This document shows, in pieces, positions 35,989 to 44,798 of a stretch of DNA of 64,000 bases. How positions within the stretch are numbered: the stretch's first letter is position 1; the number at the start of each line of letters is the position of its first letter. The notes below the pieces were generated by a model. It ran no database searches and had not been told where the DNA came from. It saw only the letters and a program-made list of their open reading frames with translations. Position numbers and translations under genes: made by a program. This stretch comes from Hoeflea sp. YIM 152468 (GTDB lineage Bacteria > Pseudomonadota > Alphaproteobacteria > Rhizobiales > Rhizobiaceae): the NCBI RefSeq assembly GCF_029210485.1, contig NZ_JARGET010000011.1, forward strand, positions 1 through 64,000, written 5' to 3'.

Positions 35989-36990
35989 TCAGGCCGCAGT
36001 GAGATACTGTTTGCGCTCTGCGCGCTCCTGTTGGGGGGAGCGGTTGTACAGTTCGCGATAACATTTGGAAAAGTGCGACGCAGACACGAAACCGCAGGCA
36101 ACCGCGACTTCGACAACCGGCATCGGCGACTGGATCAGCAGATGCCGGGCCCGGTCGAGGCGGATTTCCAGATAGTAGCGCGCAGGCGAGCGCCCCATTT
36201 CCTGGCGGAACAGACGCTCGATCTGCCGTCGCGACAGGCCGGCATCGTCGGCTATCTCGATCAGCGACAACGGTTCAGACAGGTTTGCCTCCATCAACTC
36301 GATAATCGACAACACCTTGCCGTTCTGAACGCCGAGGCGGGCGCGCAGCGGCAAACGCTGGCGGTCATGCGCATTGCGGACACGGTCGGTCAATGCCATT
36401 TCACAGATCCGGTTGACCAGTGTCTCGTCATGATCGTCGCCGATCAGGCTCAACATCATGTCGAGCGCTGCGGTACCGCCGGCGCAGGTGTGAATGGTGC
36501 CATCGATCTCATAGAGATCGGCAAAGACATTGGCCTTGGGAAAGGCTTCGGCAAATCCTGGCAGGTTCTCCCAGTGGATGGCGCAGCGTTTGCCCGAAAG
36601 AAGCCCCGCCATCGCCAGGATATGCGCGCCCGTGCACAAACCGCCAATGGCAATGCCGCGATTGTGTTGTTCGCGCAACCAGGCCAGGACGGATTTGTTG
36701 TTGAACCGTTCAACATTGCTGCCGGAACAGACGAACACCATGGTCGGGCGGTTTTCACCCGACAGACTGCGGCGCTCGTCGGCCAGCGATGTGTTGGCTG
36801 CAACTTGTACGCCATTTGACGCTGTAACCGGCTGTCCATCATGCGACGTCAAGCGCCATTTGTAGTGGTCGATGCCAAGCATCCGATTGGCCAGCCGCAA
36901 GGGCTCGATCGCCATGGAGAAAGCGATCATGGAAAAATCCGGAACCATGAAAAATACGAATGAACGCTTGTTTTTGCCAAGAGTCGGCAT
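35989..36990 (-). CDS. GlxA/GbdR-like AraC-family transcriptional regulator
   Basis: The 333-residue protein has an N-terminal DJ-1/PfpI-like ligand domain (about residues 10-190, nucleophile-elbow-like GGLCTGAHI with Cys119) and a C-terminal AraC double helix-turn-helix (LSLIEIADDAGLSRRQIERLFRQEMG, VAVACGFVSASHFSKCYRELY). The family includes GbdR, which activates glycine betaine and dimethylglycine catabolism, and ArgR/CdhR relatives. The nearby dimethylglycine-dehydrogenase-like gene and the betaine genes make a GbdR role plausible but unproven. AAAGGAA lies before the ATG at 36990; a GTG at 37008 is an alternative. Confidence 0.78.
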   Translation of the reverse strand: MPTLGKNKRSFVFFMVPDFSMIAFSMAIEPLRLANRMLGIDHYKWRLTSHDGQPVTASNGVQVAANTSLADERRSLSGENRPTMVFVCSGSNVERFNNKSVLAWLREQHNRGIAIGGLCTGAHILAMAGLLSGKRCAIHWENLPGFAEAFPKANVFADLYEIDGTIHTCAGGTAALDMMLSLIGDDHDETLVNRICEMALTDRVRNAHDRQRLPLRARLGVQNGKVLSIIELMEANLSEPLSLIEIADDAGLSRRQIERLFRQEMGRSPARYYLEIRLDRARHLLIQSPMPVVEVAVACGFVSASHFSKCYRELYNRSPQQERAERKQYLTAA

Positions 36991-37108
36991 GCCCGATTCC
37001 TTTTGCACGCCCCCGAAAGGCCCATGTCGCGATCAGGCCATAAAATTACTGATTTGTCACTGGTATGACAGTGATATTTTTATGCTTGCGACATGGGCCT
37101 GCTGGTCC

Positions 37109-37297
37109 TTACAGCATCGGGCAGGCATCCCCCCGGTTGCCGCTGATCGCGGGTGGGGAATGGTCCTTGATCGCCGGCCAGCCGATGTCTTTCTGCAATT
37201 CGGCGGGCAAGCGAAATAGCGCGCTCTCCATTGCGATCCGGCGGCGCGTGGTGCGCCATTGGCGGGCGTAGCGGACAACTTGAGAAAATCCAAACAT
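37109..37297 (-). CDS. Small DUF1127-like protein
   Basis: This 62-residue protein has a basic amphipathic N-terminal helix (VVRYARQWRTTRRR) and a DUF1127/YjiS-like end (FRLPAELQKDIGW). A good AGGAGA ribosome site lies 8 nt before the ATG. It is divergent from a LysR gene, a common arrangement in Rhizobiales. Small DUF1127 proteins have been linked to phosphate, RNA and stress responses; here the role is unknown. Confidence 0.6.
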   Translation of the reverse strand: MFGFSQVVRYARQWRTTRRRIAMESALFRLPAELQKDIGWPAIKDHSPPAISGNRGDACPML

Positions 37298-37401
37298 GGG
37301 TGTGTCTCCTGTTCTGACTGTTGTCCAGACTGGCTGGATTGACATCACCATCGCTCTGATGCATCGTTCAAGCAATCGAATTGAATTGACCTCAACGATC
37401 A

Positions 37402-38322
37402 ATGGAATTGAACGAGATGAACGTACCCGTCAATCACCCGCTGCTGATGCTGGATCCAGATGTTCTGCGCAGTTTTGTTGCCATTGCCGAGACCGGCAGC
37501 TTTACGGCAGCGGCAGCGCGGATCTACAGGACGCCATCGGCTGTCTCGATGCAGATCAAGCGGCTTGAAGAGCAATTGGGGGTTTCGGTGTTCTTGCGCG
37601 ATGCGCGCAAGGTGTCGCTGACCCACGACGGCGAAGTGCTGCTGGGCTACGCGCGGCGGCTGATCGCGCTGAACCGCGAAGCCATGTCCCGCTTTGTTTC
37701 GGCCGATGTGTCCGGCGTCGTCAGGATTGGATCTCCCTCGGATTATGGCGAGACGGTGTTGCCAAGCGTGCTCAAGCTGTTTGCCCAATCGCATCCTTCG
37801 GTGGCTGTCGATGTGGTGATCGACGTGTCCTCCAATCTGACCAAACGCTTCGCCTTGGGCCACATTGACATCGCCCTGGTCAGTTGCGCCAGGGACGATC
37901 AGCCCGGGGACGGCGAGGTGGTGATGCGTGACGACATCGTCTGGGCCGGCGCCAAGGGTGGCCAGGCGCATTTGCTTGATCCCTTGCCGGTTTCGATGTG
38001 GGAGGAGGGCTGCATCTGGCGCGAACATGCGCTTTCGGCACTGGAGAAAGTCGGCAGGTCCTATCGCGTGGCGTTCATGACATCCCACTCCGCCGGGCAG
38101 CGTGCGGCGATTTTGTCGGATCTGGCGGTTGCCCCGATGGGCCGGAGTTTTCTGCGCAATGATGTACAGATCCTTGACGAGGATTGTGGTCTCCCATCGC
38201 CCGGCGCCTACCAATTGCTGCTGAAGGTGGCGGCTGACCCGTCGCCGCAGGTGGCTGCGTTCAGCGATCATTTCCGCGCCGGCTTCGAGCGGTTCAACCA
38301 GACCGGCTCGTTTGATCTTTGA
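37402..38322 (+). CDS. LysR-family transcriptional regulator
   Basis: This protein of 306 residues has an N-terminal winged helix (VLRSFVAIAETGSFTAAAARIYRTPSAVSMQIKRLEEQLG) and a LysR substrate-binding domain. The ATG at 37402 is given; the ATG at 37417 (MNVPVNHP) is equally possible. It is divergently arranged with the DUF1127-like gene, which it may regulate. Effector unknown. Confidence 0.85.
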   Translation: MELNEMNVPVNHPLLMLDPDVLRSFVAIAETGSFTAAAARIYRTPSAVSMQIKRLEEQLGVSVFLRDARKVSLTHDGEVLLGYARRLIALNREAMSRFVSADVSGVVRIGSPSDYGETVLPSVLKLFAQSHPSVAVDVVIDVSSNLTKRFALGHIDIALVSCARDDQPGDGEVVMRDDIVWAGAKGGQAHLLDPLPVSMWEEGCIWREHALSALEKVGRSYRVAFMTSHSAGQRAAILSDLAVAPMGRSFLRNDVQILDEDCGLPSPGAYQLLLKVAADPSPQVAAFSDHFRAGFERFNQTGSFDL

Positions 38323-38451
38323 CCCCTGATGCCTGCGGCAGAAGCATGGTGAATAGGATCTGAACCGGTCGTTCAGCAGCGGCACAGGTGGCGCAATGTA
38401 GATTTCAGACTTCGGCGCGTTCCACACCGCGCCACGAGAGGGAGAGAGATC

Positions 38452-38817
38452 ATGAAACCGTCAAGTTGCATCATTGTGGCCTTTGCTGCCGCCACCGTCG
38501 CATCCGGCCCTGTTCCTGCCCAATCATCGGCGTTCACCACCGGCACGATCATCGCGATCGCGCCCGATGATGCGCTCAACATCCGCAAATGGCCCGCGGC
38601 CTATTCGAAAATCATTGATGCCTATGGGCTCAATGAAGCGATCAGCCTGACCGGGCGCTGCAAGAACATCGTCACCAATGTCTCGTTCCGGATTGATGAT
38701 TACGGCAGCGTCAACTGGAAATACAGCCAAATGAAAAAGGCGTCTGTCTGGTGTCAGGTGATGACCGATGATGCCCAACTTGGCTGGGCGCGCGGCAAAT
38801 ATATCTGGCCGCAGTAA
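38452..38817 (+). CDS. Secreted SH3-like domain protein
   Basis: This 121-residue protein has a signal peptide (about residues 1-24, PVPAQ) and one bacterial SH3-type domain (IAPDDALNIRKWPAAYSKIIDAY). It has two Cys residues (GRCKNI, VWCQVM) that may pair in the periplasm, and it ends at a conserved-looking GWARGKYIW. A very strong GAGAGGGAGAGAG leader precedes the ATG. Bacterial SH3 proteins often bind cell-wall material; no partner is visible. Confidence 0.7.
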   Translation: MKPSSCIIVAFAAATVASGPVPAQSSAFTTGTIIAIAPDDALNIRKWPAAYSKIIDAYGLNEAISLTGRCKNIVTNVSFRIDDYGSVNWKYSQMKKASVWCQVMTDDAQLGWARGKYIWPQ

Positions 38818-38828
38818 CAGCGCCTGCC

Positions 38829-40019
38829 TCAGACGCCGCGCGTTGACGCCAAGCGGGATTTGTGCCGGCTTCGCGCCATTGCCAGATGCACAAGGATTGC
38901 CGCGCCGTAGCAGATGATCAGAAGAAGCGGCAGTCCGACGGCCACGCTCGTGGAAGTGACGGCGAGCAGCGCCGGGGTGCCCAGGGCATTGCCGAGATTG
39001 CCGGTCTGGGCAATGCCGCCATTGGCCAGCGCCCGGTCTGCCACCGATGCGTTGAGCTGCGGCACTGCAGCGAAACTGGCGCCCTGAACCAGGCCGAGGC
39101 AGGCGAAGAGCGCAATCAGCAGCCAGGGGCTGGGGCCTGAGAGCAACACCGCCAGCACCAGCCCAATGGCAAGTGTGAAGCCGGTGGTGATGACGCCGAC
39201 CGCCGATAGGCGCTTGAGCAGAAAGGTGCCCAGCGTCATGGACGAGGCGATGCTGGCAAGCGGCATGGCAGCGGCGACGAAGGCGCGCTGCGCTGGGTCG
39301 ACCATCGAGGGCAGAATGGCGAGCATTGCGACAAAAGTGAGCGTATAGAACAGCCAGCCCAGTGCGGGTGCGGCGATGAAGGGTGAGGTGTACACCGTCA
39401 GATGGCGGCGAAGGATATCGCCAAGGCTGGGCCAGGGCGGCGCATCACGCCGGTCCGCATCGGGTAACAGCATGGCCAGGAGGGCCGCAAAGGCTGCCAT
39501 GTAGCCTGCGTGAAGTGCTGCCATCCCGGCCAGCCCGAACCTGGCCAGGATCGCCGGTGCTGCAAGAGCAATGCAGGCAAAAGCGACGCTGAAATAGGTG
39601 CCCCACAGGCTCAACGCCAAGCCCTGCTGCCGTGGGCTGGTCAGTTGCGCGATCAGGGTCGGGGCCGAGACAACGATGGCCAGATGCGACAGACCTTCAA
39701 GCAGACGGCTTGCCAGCATCCATTCGAAACCGGGCAGGGTTGCCTGCCAGGCCGAAATTGCTGCGCCGAGACACAGCCCGGACAGCAGCAGACGGCGCAT
39801 GCCAACCTGGATGGCGATGACGCCGGCAACCAGTCCGAGCACCAATCCGATCACCGAAATCAGCGAAACGAGATAGCCCGATGCCGGTCCGAACTGGCCG
39901 TAATGGGCCTGGAGTTCAGGAAAAATCACCACGATCTTGGCAAATTGCGCCGCAGCCCCAAGCCCGGCCGCCCACAAGGCCAGGACCAAGAACAGCGGTG
40001 ATCGGATCATGGAACGCAT
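38829..40019 (-). CDS. MFS family transporter
   Basis: This 396-residue membrane protein has twelve predicted helices, with an MFS-type inter-helix segment (GVIAIQVGMRRLLLSG) and long hydrophobic stretches separated by short loops. It would be a proton-coupled importer or exporter of small molecules; substrate unknown. It lies downstream of the merF/GDCCVxC pair on the same strand (78 nt gap). ATGs at 40019 and 40010 are both possible. It is convergent with the SH3 protein gene. Confidence 0.75.
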   Translation of the reverse strand: MRSMIRSPLFLVLALWAAGLGAAAQFAKIVVIFPELQAHYGQFGPASGYLVSLISVIGLVLGLVAGVIAIQVGMRRLLLSGLCLGAAISAWQATLPGFEWMLASRLLEGLSHLAIVVSAPTLIAQLTSPRQQGLALSLWGTYFSVAFACIALAAPAILARFGLAGMAALHAGYMAAFAALLAMLLPDADRRDAPPWPSLGDILRRHLTVYTSPFIAAPALGWLFYTLTFVAMLAILPSMVDPAQRAFVAAAMPLASIASSMTLGTFLLKRLSAVGVITTGFTLAIGLVLAVLLSGPSPWLLIALFACLGLVQGASFAAVPQLNASVADRALANGGIAQTGNLGNALGTPALLAVTSTSVAVGLPLLLIICYGAAILVHLAMARSRHKSRLASTRGV

Positions 40020-40097
40020 CACCAACGCCGTAGACGCAACTTCGATTCGGGTAAAGGCTGAAGCGCCTGGAGATCGAATTGCCGAAACTTGCGATCG

Positions 40098-40316
40098 TCA
40101 GGGGCCGGCTTCTCCACAGCAGGTGTCAGCTTGCTGGATCGGCGGGCAGGGGACAGTTCCATAGGAGCAATAGACGCAGCAATCACCCGGTTTCGGTTTG
40201 AGCTGCGCGCCGCAGCCGTTGCACTCATAAAACCATTGGCATGCGTCGGTCGGCATTGTCTCCAGTTCGCGGTGGCCACACAACGGACAGGTGATTTGCG
40301 ATTGGAGACGTGTCAT
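40098..40316 (-). CDS. GDCCVxC-domain cysteine-rich small protein
   Basis: The 72-residue protein has eleven Cys residues (10, 13, 26, 32, 35, 46, 47, 50, 57, 66, 67). These include two CxxC zinc-ribbon-like pairs and the diagnostic GDCCVYC. Related proteins in other genomes sometimes have selenocysteine in this motif; here all positions are Cys codons. It overlaps merF by ATGA. Likely binds soft metals such as mercury, inferred from the motif and its partner. Confidence 0.75.
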   Translation of the reverse strand: MTRLQSQITCPLCGHRELETMPTDACQWFYECNGCGAQLKPKPGDCCVYCSYGTVPCPPIQQADTCCGEAGP

Positions 40317-40516
40317 GCCGCCCGGCGCCTCCAGAGCGCGTAGATGGTCAGCAGAAGGAATGCCGCGAGGGCCGGCAGCAGGACCAGATCAAGATAGCCG
40401 ACGGCGGCTGAGAGGCCAATGACGCCGAACAGGATCACAAGTACAGGGGTGAAACAACACAGGGCTGATATCACTGTGCCGAATATGCCGATGCGAAGCA
40501 GGGTCTGATGGGTCAT
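40313..40516 (-). CDS. merF: MerF-like mercury/metal transport membrane protein
   Basis: The 67-residue inner-membrane protein has two helices (about residues 8-33 and 42-62). It carries the vicinal Cys20-Cys21 pair in ISALCCFTPVLV, the MerF/MerT hallmark for passing Hg(II) across the membrane. GGGAGAG lies just before the ATG. No merR, merA or merP lies beside it. Function by family; other soft metals are possible. Confidence 0.75.
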   Translation of the reverse strand: MTHQTLLRIGIFGTVISALCCFTPVLVILFGVIGLSAAVGYLDLVLLPALAAFLLLTIYALWRRRAA

Positions 40517-40525
40517 GCAGTCTCT

Positions 40526-40554
40526 CCCTGCTGCATAATAGGAACGCAGCAGGG
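40526..40554. promoter_or_regulatory. Perfect inverted repeat in the merF leader
   Basis: CCCTGCTGC (40526-40534) and GCAGCAGGG (40546-40554) form a perfect 9-bp inverted repeat with an 11-nt loop. It starts within the Shine-Dalgarno region of merF (which is on the minus strand). It could be a repressor operator or an RNA hairpin that hides the ribosome site. Confidence 0.5.
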
Positions 40555-40612
40555 CGAAATCATCTCACGTCTTCGAGATCGCCATGTTAGCGGAGGGCCG
40601 GGACAGGAGGGA

Positions 40613-42652
40613 TCAACTGCGGTTACGCCGTCCACCGCGCCGTCGGGCTGCGCCGGGCTCAATGCCGTCGGCCTTGTCGGTGTCCATCGAGCGCGGGGGC
40701 AGTGTGACCACTTCCGCAAGCCTGGGGAACGGGTCCGCCTTGTTCGGGAAAGCCATGGCGTTGACAAAATGCTCCTGGAATTTCGATTCCAGTGCAGTTT
40801 CGATCTTCTCGATGCGTTTGACTGTCAATTCAATCTCGCGGCGGTGATCGCGGTTGAGCAGCGCCATGCGGGCCCCGGTTCCTGCCGCGTTGCCGACCGC
40901 CTTGACGTGAGCGAGGTCGCAATCGGGAACAAGCCCGAGCACAAGCGCATATTTGGGGTCGATGAACGAGCCAAAGGCGCCGGCGAGACCGATGCGGTCG
41001 ACATGATCGATGCCCTGCTTGTCCATCAGCAGCTTCACGCCGGCATATAGCGCCGCCTTGGCCAGTTGAATGGCGCGGACATCGGTTTGCGACACCATCA
41101 GCCTTGGCTCTCCATCCTTGAGCAAATAGGAGAAGGTGCGACCGGTGTTGATGATGCGCGGACTTTGTGCGGCCAGATCGCCGTTGATCACTCCATCCTC
41201 GGTGATGATGCCGGCAAGATACATTTCGGCGATGATTTCAATGATCCCGGAGCCGCAGACGCCGTTGACGCCGACTTTCTGGGCCTGCTCTTCGAAGCCG
41301 GGCTCGTCGGACCAGGGCTCGATGCCGATGACCCGGTAGCGCGGTTCGAAGGTGACGGGATCAATGCGGATGCGCTCAATGGCGCCGGGTGCGGCGCGCT
41401 GGCCGCAGGAAATCTCGGCGCCCTCGAAAGCCGGGCCTGTGGGAGAGGAGGCAGCCACCGTCCGGGTGGCATTGCCGAGCACGATTTCGGCGTTGGTGCC
41501 GACATCGACCAGGAGCATCATCTCGTCCTGGCGATGCGGGCCCTCGGTCAGGGTCGCGGCGGCTGCGTCGGCGCCAACATGACCGGCGATGCAGGGGATC
41601 ATGTAGATCCGGGCGCCGGGGTTGAGCGGAAGGTCGATCTCGGAGGACTTGATGTTGACCGCACCAGAGACAGCCAGCGCAAAGGGCGCGCCACCGAGCT
41701 CGGTCGGATCGATGCCAAGGAACAAATGATGCATGATCGGATTGCCGACAAAGACCGCGTCGAGAATGTCGGTGCGCTCGATCTCGCCTTGCTGGCAGAC
41801 TTTGTCGATCAAGCCGTTGAGCGCCTCACGCACGGCTTTGGTCATGGCCTCGCGGCCATCGGGGTTCATCATCACATAGGAGACGCGGCTCATCAGATCC
41901 TCGCCGAAGCGGATCTGCGGGTTGGATGTTCCCGATGACGCCAGTGTGCGGCCTGACAGCAGCGAGGACAGATGCATGGCAATGGTCGTGGAGCCGATAT
42001 CACAGGCGATGCCGTAGGCCTCGTTCTTGAGGCCGGGATAGAGGGCTACGAGCGTGGCCGGCTCACCCTGGAACGGTTCATGGATGACAGCGGTGACTTT
42101 CCAGTCGCCGGTTCGCAGGATCTTCTGCACTTGGCCGAGCAGGTAGGTGTCGACCTGGAGGGATTTGTATCCCCAATCAGCCTCGATCTCGAGCAGCAGC
42201 CGGTCGAGATCGCCGAGCGGCTTGTGCATGTCGGGTTCTTCGAGTTCGACATAGCACAGCTGGATTGCCGGGTTGCGTTCGATGACGCGACCGTCGGAAT
42301 CCTTGCGCACCACCTGAGCATTGACCACAGCGTCCTGCGGAATATCGATCACCAGGTCGCCAAGGATCTTGGCCGAGCAGGACAGCCTGCGGCCTTCCTT
42401 GAGGTCACGTTTTTCGGCGTAGCGCACTTCGTTGCCGCCGAATGGCGAGATATGCGCGTTGGACGAGGTGATTCCGTGTTTGGCGAAGACGCCTTCCTGC
42501 ACATCGACCTGGCAGCGCCCGCAAATGCCGCGTCCGCCGCAGACGCTTTCGACATGCACGCCCAATTGGCGAGCGGCATCAAGCACAGGGGTGTCCGTGG
42601 GAAAGCGGCCACGCTTTCCCGATGGCATGAACAGAACGAGGTGGTCGGTCAT
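40613..42652 (-). CDS. Corrinoid-activating [2Fe-2S]/ASKHA protein (RACo/RamA-like)
   Basis: The 679-residue protein has an N-terminal [2Fe-2S] ferredoxin domain (Cys38-x5-Cys44-x2-Cys47, then Cys92 in SCSAK) and a large ASKHA-type domain. The ATP-binding segments of the latter include IACDIGSTTIAMHL and LLVDVGTNAEIVLGN, with VCGSGIIEI and GLAGAFGSFIDP. Family members use ATP to drive reduction of cob(II)alamin to active cob(I)alamin on corrinoid proteins of methyltransferase systems. The C-terminus is basic (RRRGGRRNRS). It starts 7 nt after the corrinoid:folate methyltransferase stop, so the two form one operon. The open frame extends upstream into the methyltransferase gene and was trimmed to the ATG at 42652. 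Confidence 0.85.
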   Translation of the reverse strand: MTDHLVLFMPSGKRGRFPTDTPVLDAARQLGVHVESVCGGRGICGRCQVDVQEGVFAKHGITSSNAHISPFGGNEVRYAEKRDLKEGRRLSCSAKILGDLVIDIPQDAVVNAQVVRKDSDGRVIERNPAIQLCYVELEEPDMHKPLGDLDRLLLEIEADWGYKSLQVDTYLLGQVQKILRTGDWKVTAVIHEPFQGEPATLVALYPGLKNEAYGIACDIGSTTIAMHLSSLLSGRTLASSGTSNPQIRFGEDLMSRVSYVMMNPDGREAMTKAVREALNGLIDKVCQQGEIERTDILDAVFVGNPIMHHLFLGIDPTELGGAPFALAVSGAVNIKSSEIDLPLNPGARIYMIPCIAGHVGADAAAATLTEGPHRQDEMMLLVDVGTNAEIVLGNATRTVAASSPTGPAFEGAEISCGQRAAPGAIERIRIDPVTFEPRYRVIGIEPWSDEPGFEEQAQKVGVNGVCGSGIIEIIAEMYLAGIITEDGVINGDLAAQSPRIINTGRTFSYLLKDGEPRLMVSQTDVRAIQLAKAALYAGVKLLMDKQGIDHVDRIGLAGAFGSFIDPKYALVLGLVPDCDLAHVKAVGNAAGTGARMALLNRDHRREIELTVKRIEKIETALESKFQEHFVNAMAFPNKADPFPRLAEVVTLPPRSMDTDKADGIEPGAARRRGGRRNRS

Positions 42653-42659
42653 GGCTGGT

Positions 42660-43619
42660 TTATGCTCCCCCGGACCGCGCAGCGCGTCCGCCACGGCGGC
42701 GTCCGCCATCGGCTGCGGCGGACGACGATTGCGCCGTAGGCGCTGATCCGGCGACATGCGGCTGGTAGTCCTTGTAGGTCTTGATCCAGTTGGTGCAATT
42801 GGGGTCGGTTCCGTTGAGCACATTGGCGGCGCGCACGGCTTCCATTTCCTGCGGACGACATGGATTCATGATGGCGCTGGTCATGCCGGCACCAATCACC
42901 ATCGGGATGAAACCGGTGTTGATGCCGTGGCGATGCGGCAGACCAAACGAAACGTTGGACAGGCCGCAGGTCGTGTTGACCTTGAGTTCATTGCGAAGCC
43001 GATGAAGCAGCGCAAACACCTGGCGGCCGGCGTCGCCAAGCGCGCCGATCGGCATCACCAGCGGGTCGACGACGATGTCACAGGCCTTGATGCCATGATC
43101 CATGGCGCGTTCGACAATCTTCTTGGCAACGGCGAAGCGGACATCGGGATCCATCGAGATGCCGGTCTCGTCGTTGGAAATCGCCACCACAGGTACGTCA
43201 TACTTCTTGCACAGCGGCAGAATGGCTTCGAGTTTTTCTTCCTCGCCGGTGACCGAATTGACCAGCGGGCGGCCCTTGGCGATCTTCAGGGCGGCCTCGA
43301 TGGCCGCGGTCACCGAGCTGTCGATGGACAACGGCACGTCAACCAGTCCCTGGACAATCTCCATGGTCTGGACCAGCAGCCCCGGCTCGGTCTCGTTCGG
43401 ATTGACCGAGGTTACGCCCGCATTGACGTCGAGCATGGTGGCGCCGGCGGCGACCTGCTCCAGCGCATCCTTGATAACCGTGTCGAAATTGCCTGCAATC
43501 ATTTCTGCCGCGAGCTTCTTGCGCCCCGTCGGGTTGATGCGTTCGCCGATCACACAGAATGGCTGATCAAAGCCGATGATGATTTCTCTGGTGGCGGAGG
43601 CGACGATGGTGCGTGTCAT
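42660..43619 (-). CDS. Corrinoid-protein:tetrahydrofolate methyltransferase (pterin-binding family)
   Basis: This 319-residue protein belongs to the dihydropteroate-synthase-like pterin-binding family (VIGERINPTGRKKLAAEM; MLDVNAGVTS; VPLSIDSSVTAAIEAAL; GLSNVSFGLPHR). Members such as AcsE or MtgA move methyl groups between methylcobamide proteins and tetrahydrofolate. The C-terminal tail after about residue 290 is Ala/Ser/Arg-rich and looks disordered. The ATG at 43619 follows AGGGATCG. A 22-bp inverted repeat lies just upstream (43639-43660). Genes for the corrinoid protein and MttB lie 6-8 kb away, not adjacent. Confidence 0.85.
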   Translation of the reverse strand: MTRTIVASATREIIIGFDQPFCVIGERINPTGRKKLAAEMIAGNFDTVIKDALEQVAAGATMLDVNAGVTSVNPNETEPGLLVQTMEIVQGLVDVPLSIDSSVTAAIEAALKIAKGRPLVNSVTGEEEKLEAILPLCKKYDVPVVAISNDETGISMDPDVRFAVAKKIVERAMDHGIKACDIVVDPLVMPIGALGDAGRQVFALLHRLRNELKVNTTCGLSNVSFGLPHRHGINTGFIPMVIGAGMTSAIMNPCRPQEMEAVRAANVLNGTDPNCTNWIKTYKDYQPHVAGSAPTAQSSSAAADGGRRRGGRAARSGGA

Positions 43620-43638
43620 GAGCGATCCCTGTGGTGAA

Positions 43639-43660
43639 GACATAAAGATTTGTTTATGTC
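43639..43660. promoter_or_regulatory. Inverted repeat, putative C1/methionine regulator operator
   Basis: GACATAAA (43639-43646) and TTTATGTC (43653-43660) form a perfect 8-bp inverted repeat with a 6-nt spacer, 20 nt before the methyltransferase ATG. Its core ATAAAGAT...TTAT recurs in front of the betaine-homocysteine-type methyltransferase (57580-57597). Likely a shared operator; an ArsR-type SAH- or methionine-responsive regulator is my guess. Confidence 0.6.
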
Positions 43661-43697
43661 GTTATAGAGTTTAGGCGAACGATGCAAGCCTTCCGGC

Positions 43698-44798
43698 TTA
43701 GTCAGAGACTTCTGGTTCCCCTGCGGCACCGGCCATTTCATGCGGCAATTGCTTCGGTTCCTCAAGGATTTCCTCCATGCGGGCAGCAACCATTTCGTCA
43801 ACCGGATTGGACTCCCTGCGCCATGGCCGCCGCCCCTTGAGCACGCCGGAATCGTGCACGATCTCGGCAACGAACTCTTCCTGACGATAGGCCATGACGT
43901 GAATGCCGGATATGCCTTCGATTTCCTTGACCTCATTGATGATGTCGATGCAAAGCTTCTTGCCTTCGGCTTTTTGGTCTTCCGCGCCTTCCAGGCGCTT
44001 GATGATATCGTCGGGAATGTGAACACCGGGAACATTCGTCCGCATCCATTTGGCGGTTCGAGCCGAGGCCAGAGGCCCGACTCCGCACATGATGAAGCAT
44101 TCCTTGTCGAGCCCCATGTCGCGCACCTGCTGCATGTAGTTGCGAAGCATCGGAATGTCGTAGCAATACTGGCTCTGAACAAATTGTGCCCCGGCCGCGA
44201 TTTTCTTGGCCAGCCGGTGCGGCCGGAAATCATGCGGTGGCGCGAACGGGTTGATCGCAGCGCCCAGGAAGACGGTGGGCGGGCTGGTCAGTTTACGGCC
44301 AGACAGGAATTTGGAGTTGTCGCGCATGATCCGGATGGTTTCAAGCAACGACATGCTGTCGAGATCAAACACCGGCTTTGCGCCGGGCTGGTCACCAGCC
44401 TGAACCCCGTCGCCGGTCAGGCACAGGATGTTTTGCACACCCATGGCGGATGCGCCGAGCACATCGCCCTGAATGGCGATCCGGTTCTTGTCGCGGCAGG
44501 AGATTTGAAGGATTGGGGCATAGCCCATCCGGGTCAAAAGCGCGCAAATGCCGACCGACGACATATGGGCGTTGGCGCCCGAGGCGTCGACCGCATTGAT
44601 GCCGTCAACCCAGCCGTCAAAGATTGCCGCGCGTTCATACACGTCGTGCGGATTGGCGCTGTCGGGCGGGTTGAGCTCAGCGGTGACGGCGAACTCGCCA
44701 CGGCGCAGAATCCGCTCCAGCCGTCCGAGCGAGGAATGTCCGGGCAAAGGCTCGAGAAGGGCGCTGGGATCGAGCGGATTGGAGTCCTGCTGGCTCAT
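43698..44798 (-). CDS. metF: Methylenetetrahydrofolate reductase, MetF family
   Basis: This 366-residue protein is a MetF-type TIM barrel (FAVTAELNPPDSANPHDVYERA, QISCRDKNRIAIQGDVLGA, ILCLTGDGVQAGDQPGAKPVFDLD, FVQSQYCYDIPML). It interconverts methyl- and methylene-tetrahydrofolate. In this context the oxidative direction, carrying methyl groups from demethylation into the C1 pool, is plausible. It overlaps the metV-like gene by ATGA, indicating a MetF/MetV complex of the kind known in acetogens. The C-terminal 40 residues are acidic. Confidence 0.87.
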   Translation of the reverse strand: MSQQDSNPLDPSALLEPLPGHSSLGRLERILRRGEFAVTAELNPPDSANPHDVYERAAIFDGWVDGINAVDASGANAHMSSVGICALLTRMGYAPILQISCRDKNRIAIQGDVLGASAMGVQNILCLTGDGVQAGDQPGAKPVFDLDSMSLLETIRIMRDNSKFLSGRKLTSPPTVFLGAAINPFAPPHDFRPHRLAKKIAAGAQFVQSQYCYDIPMLRNYMQQVRDMGLDKECFIMCGVGPLASARTAKWMRTNVPGVHIPDDIIKRLEGAEDQKAEGKKLCIDIINEVKEIEGISGIHVMAYRQEEFVAEIVHDSGVLKGRRPWRRESNPVDEMVAARMEEILEEPKQLPHEMAGAAGEPEVSD

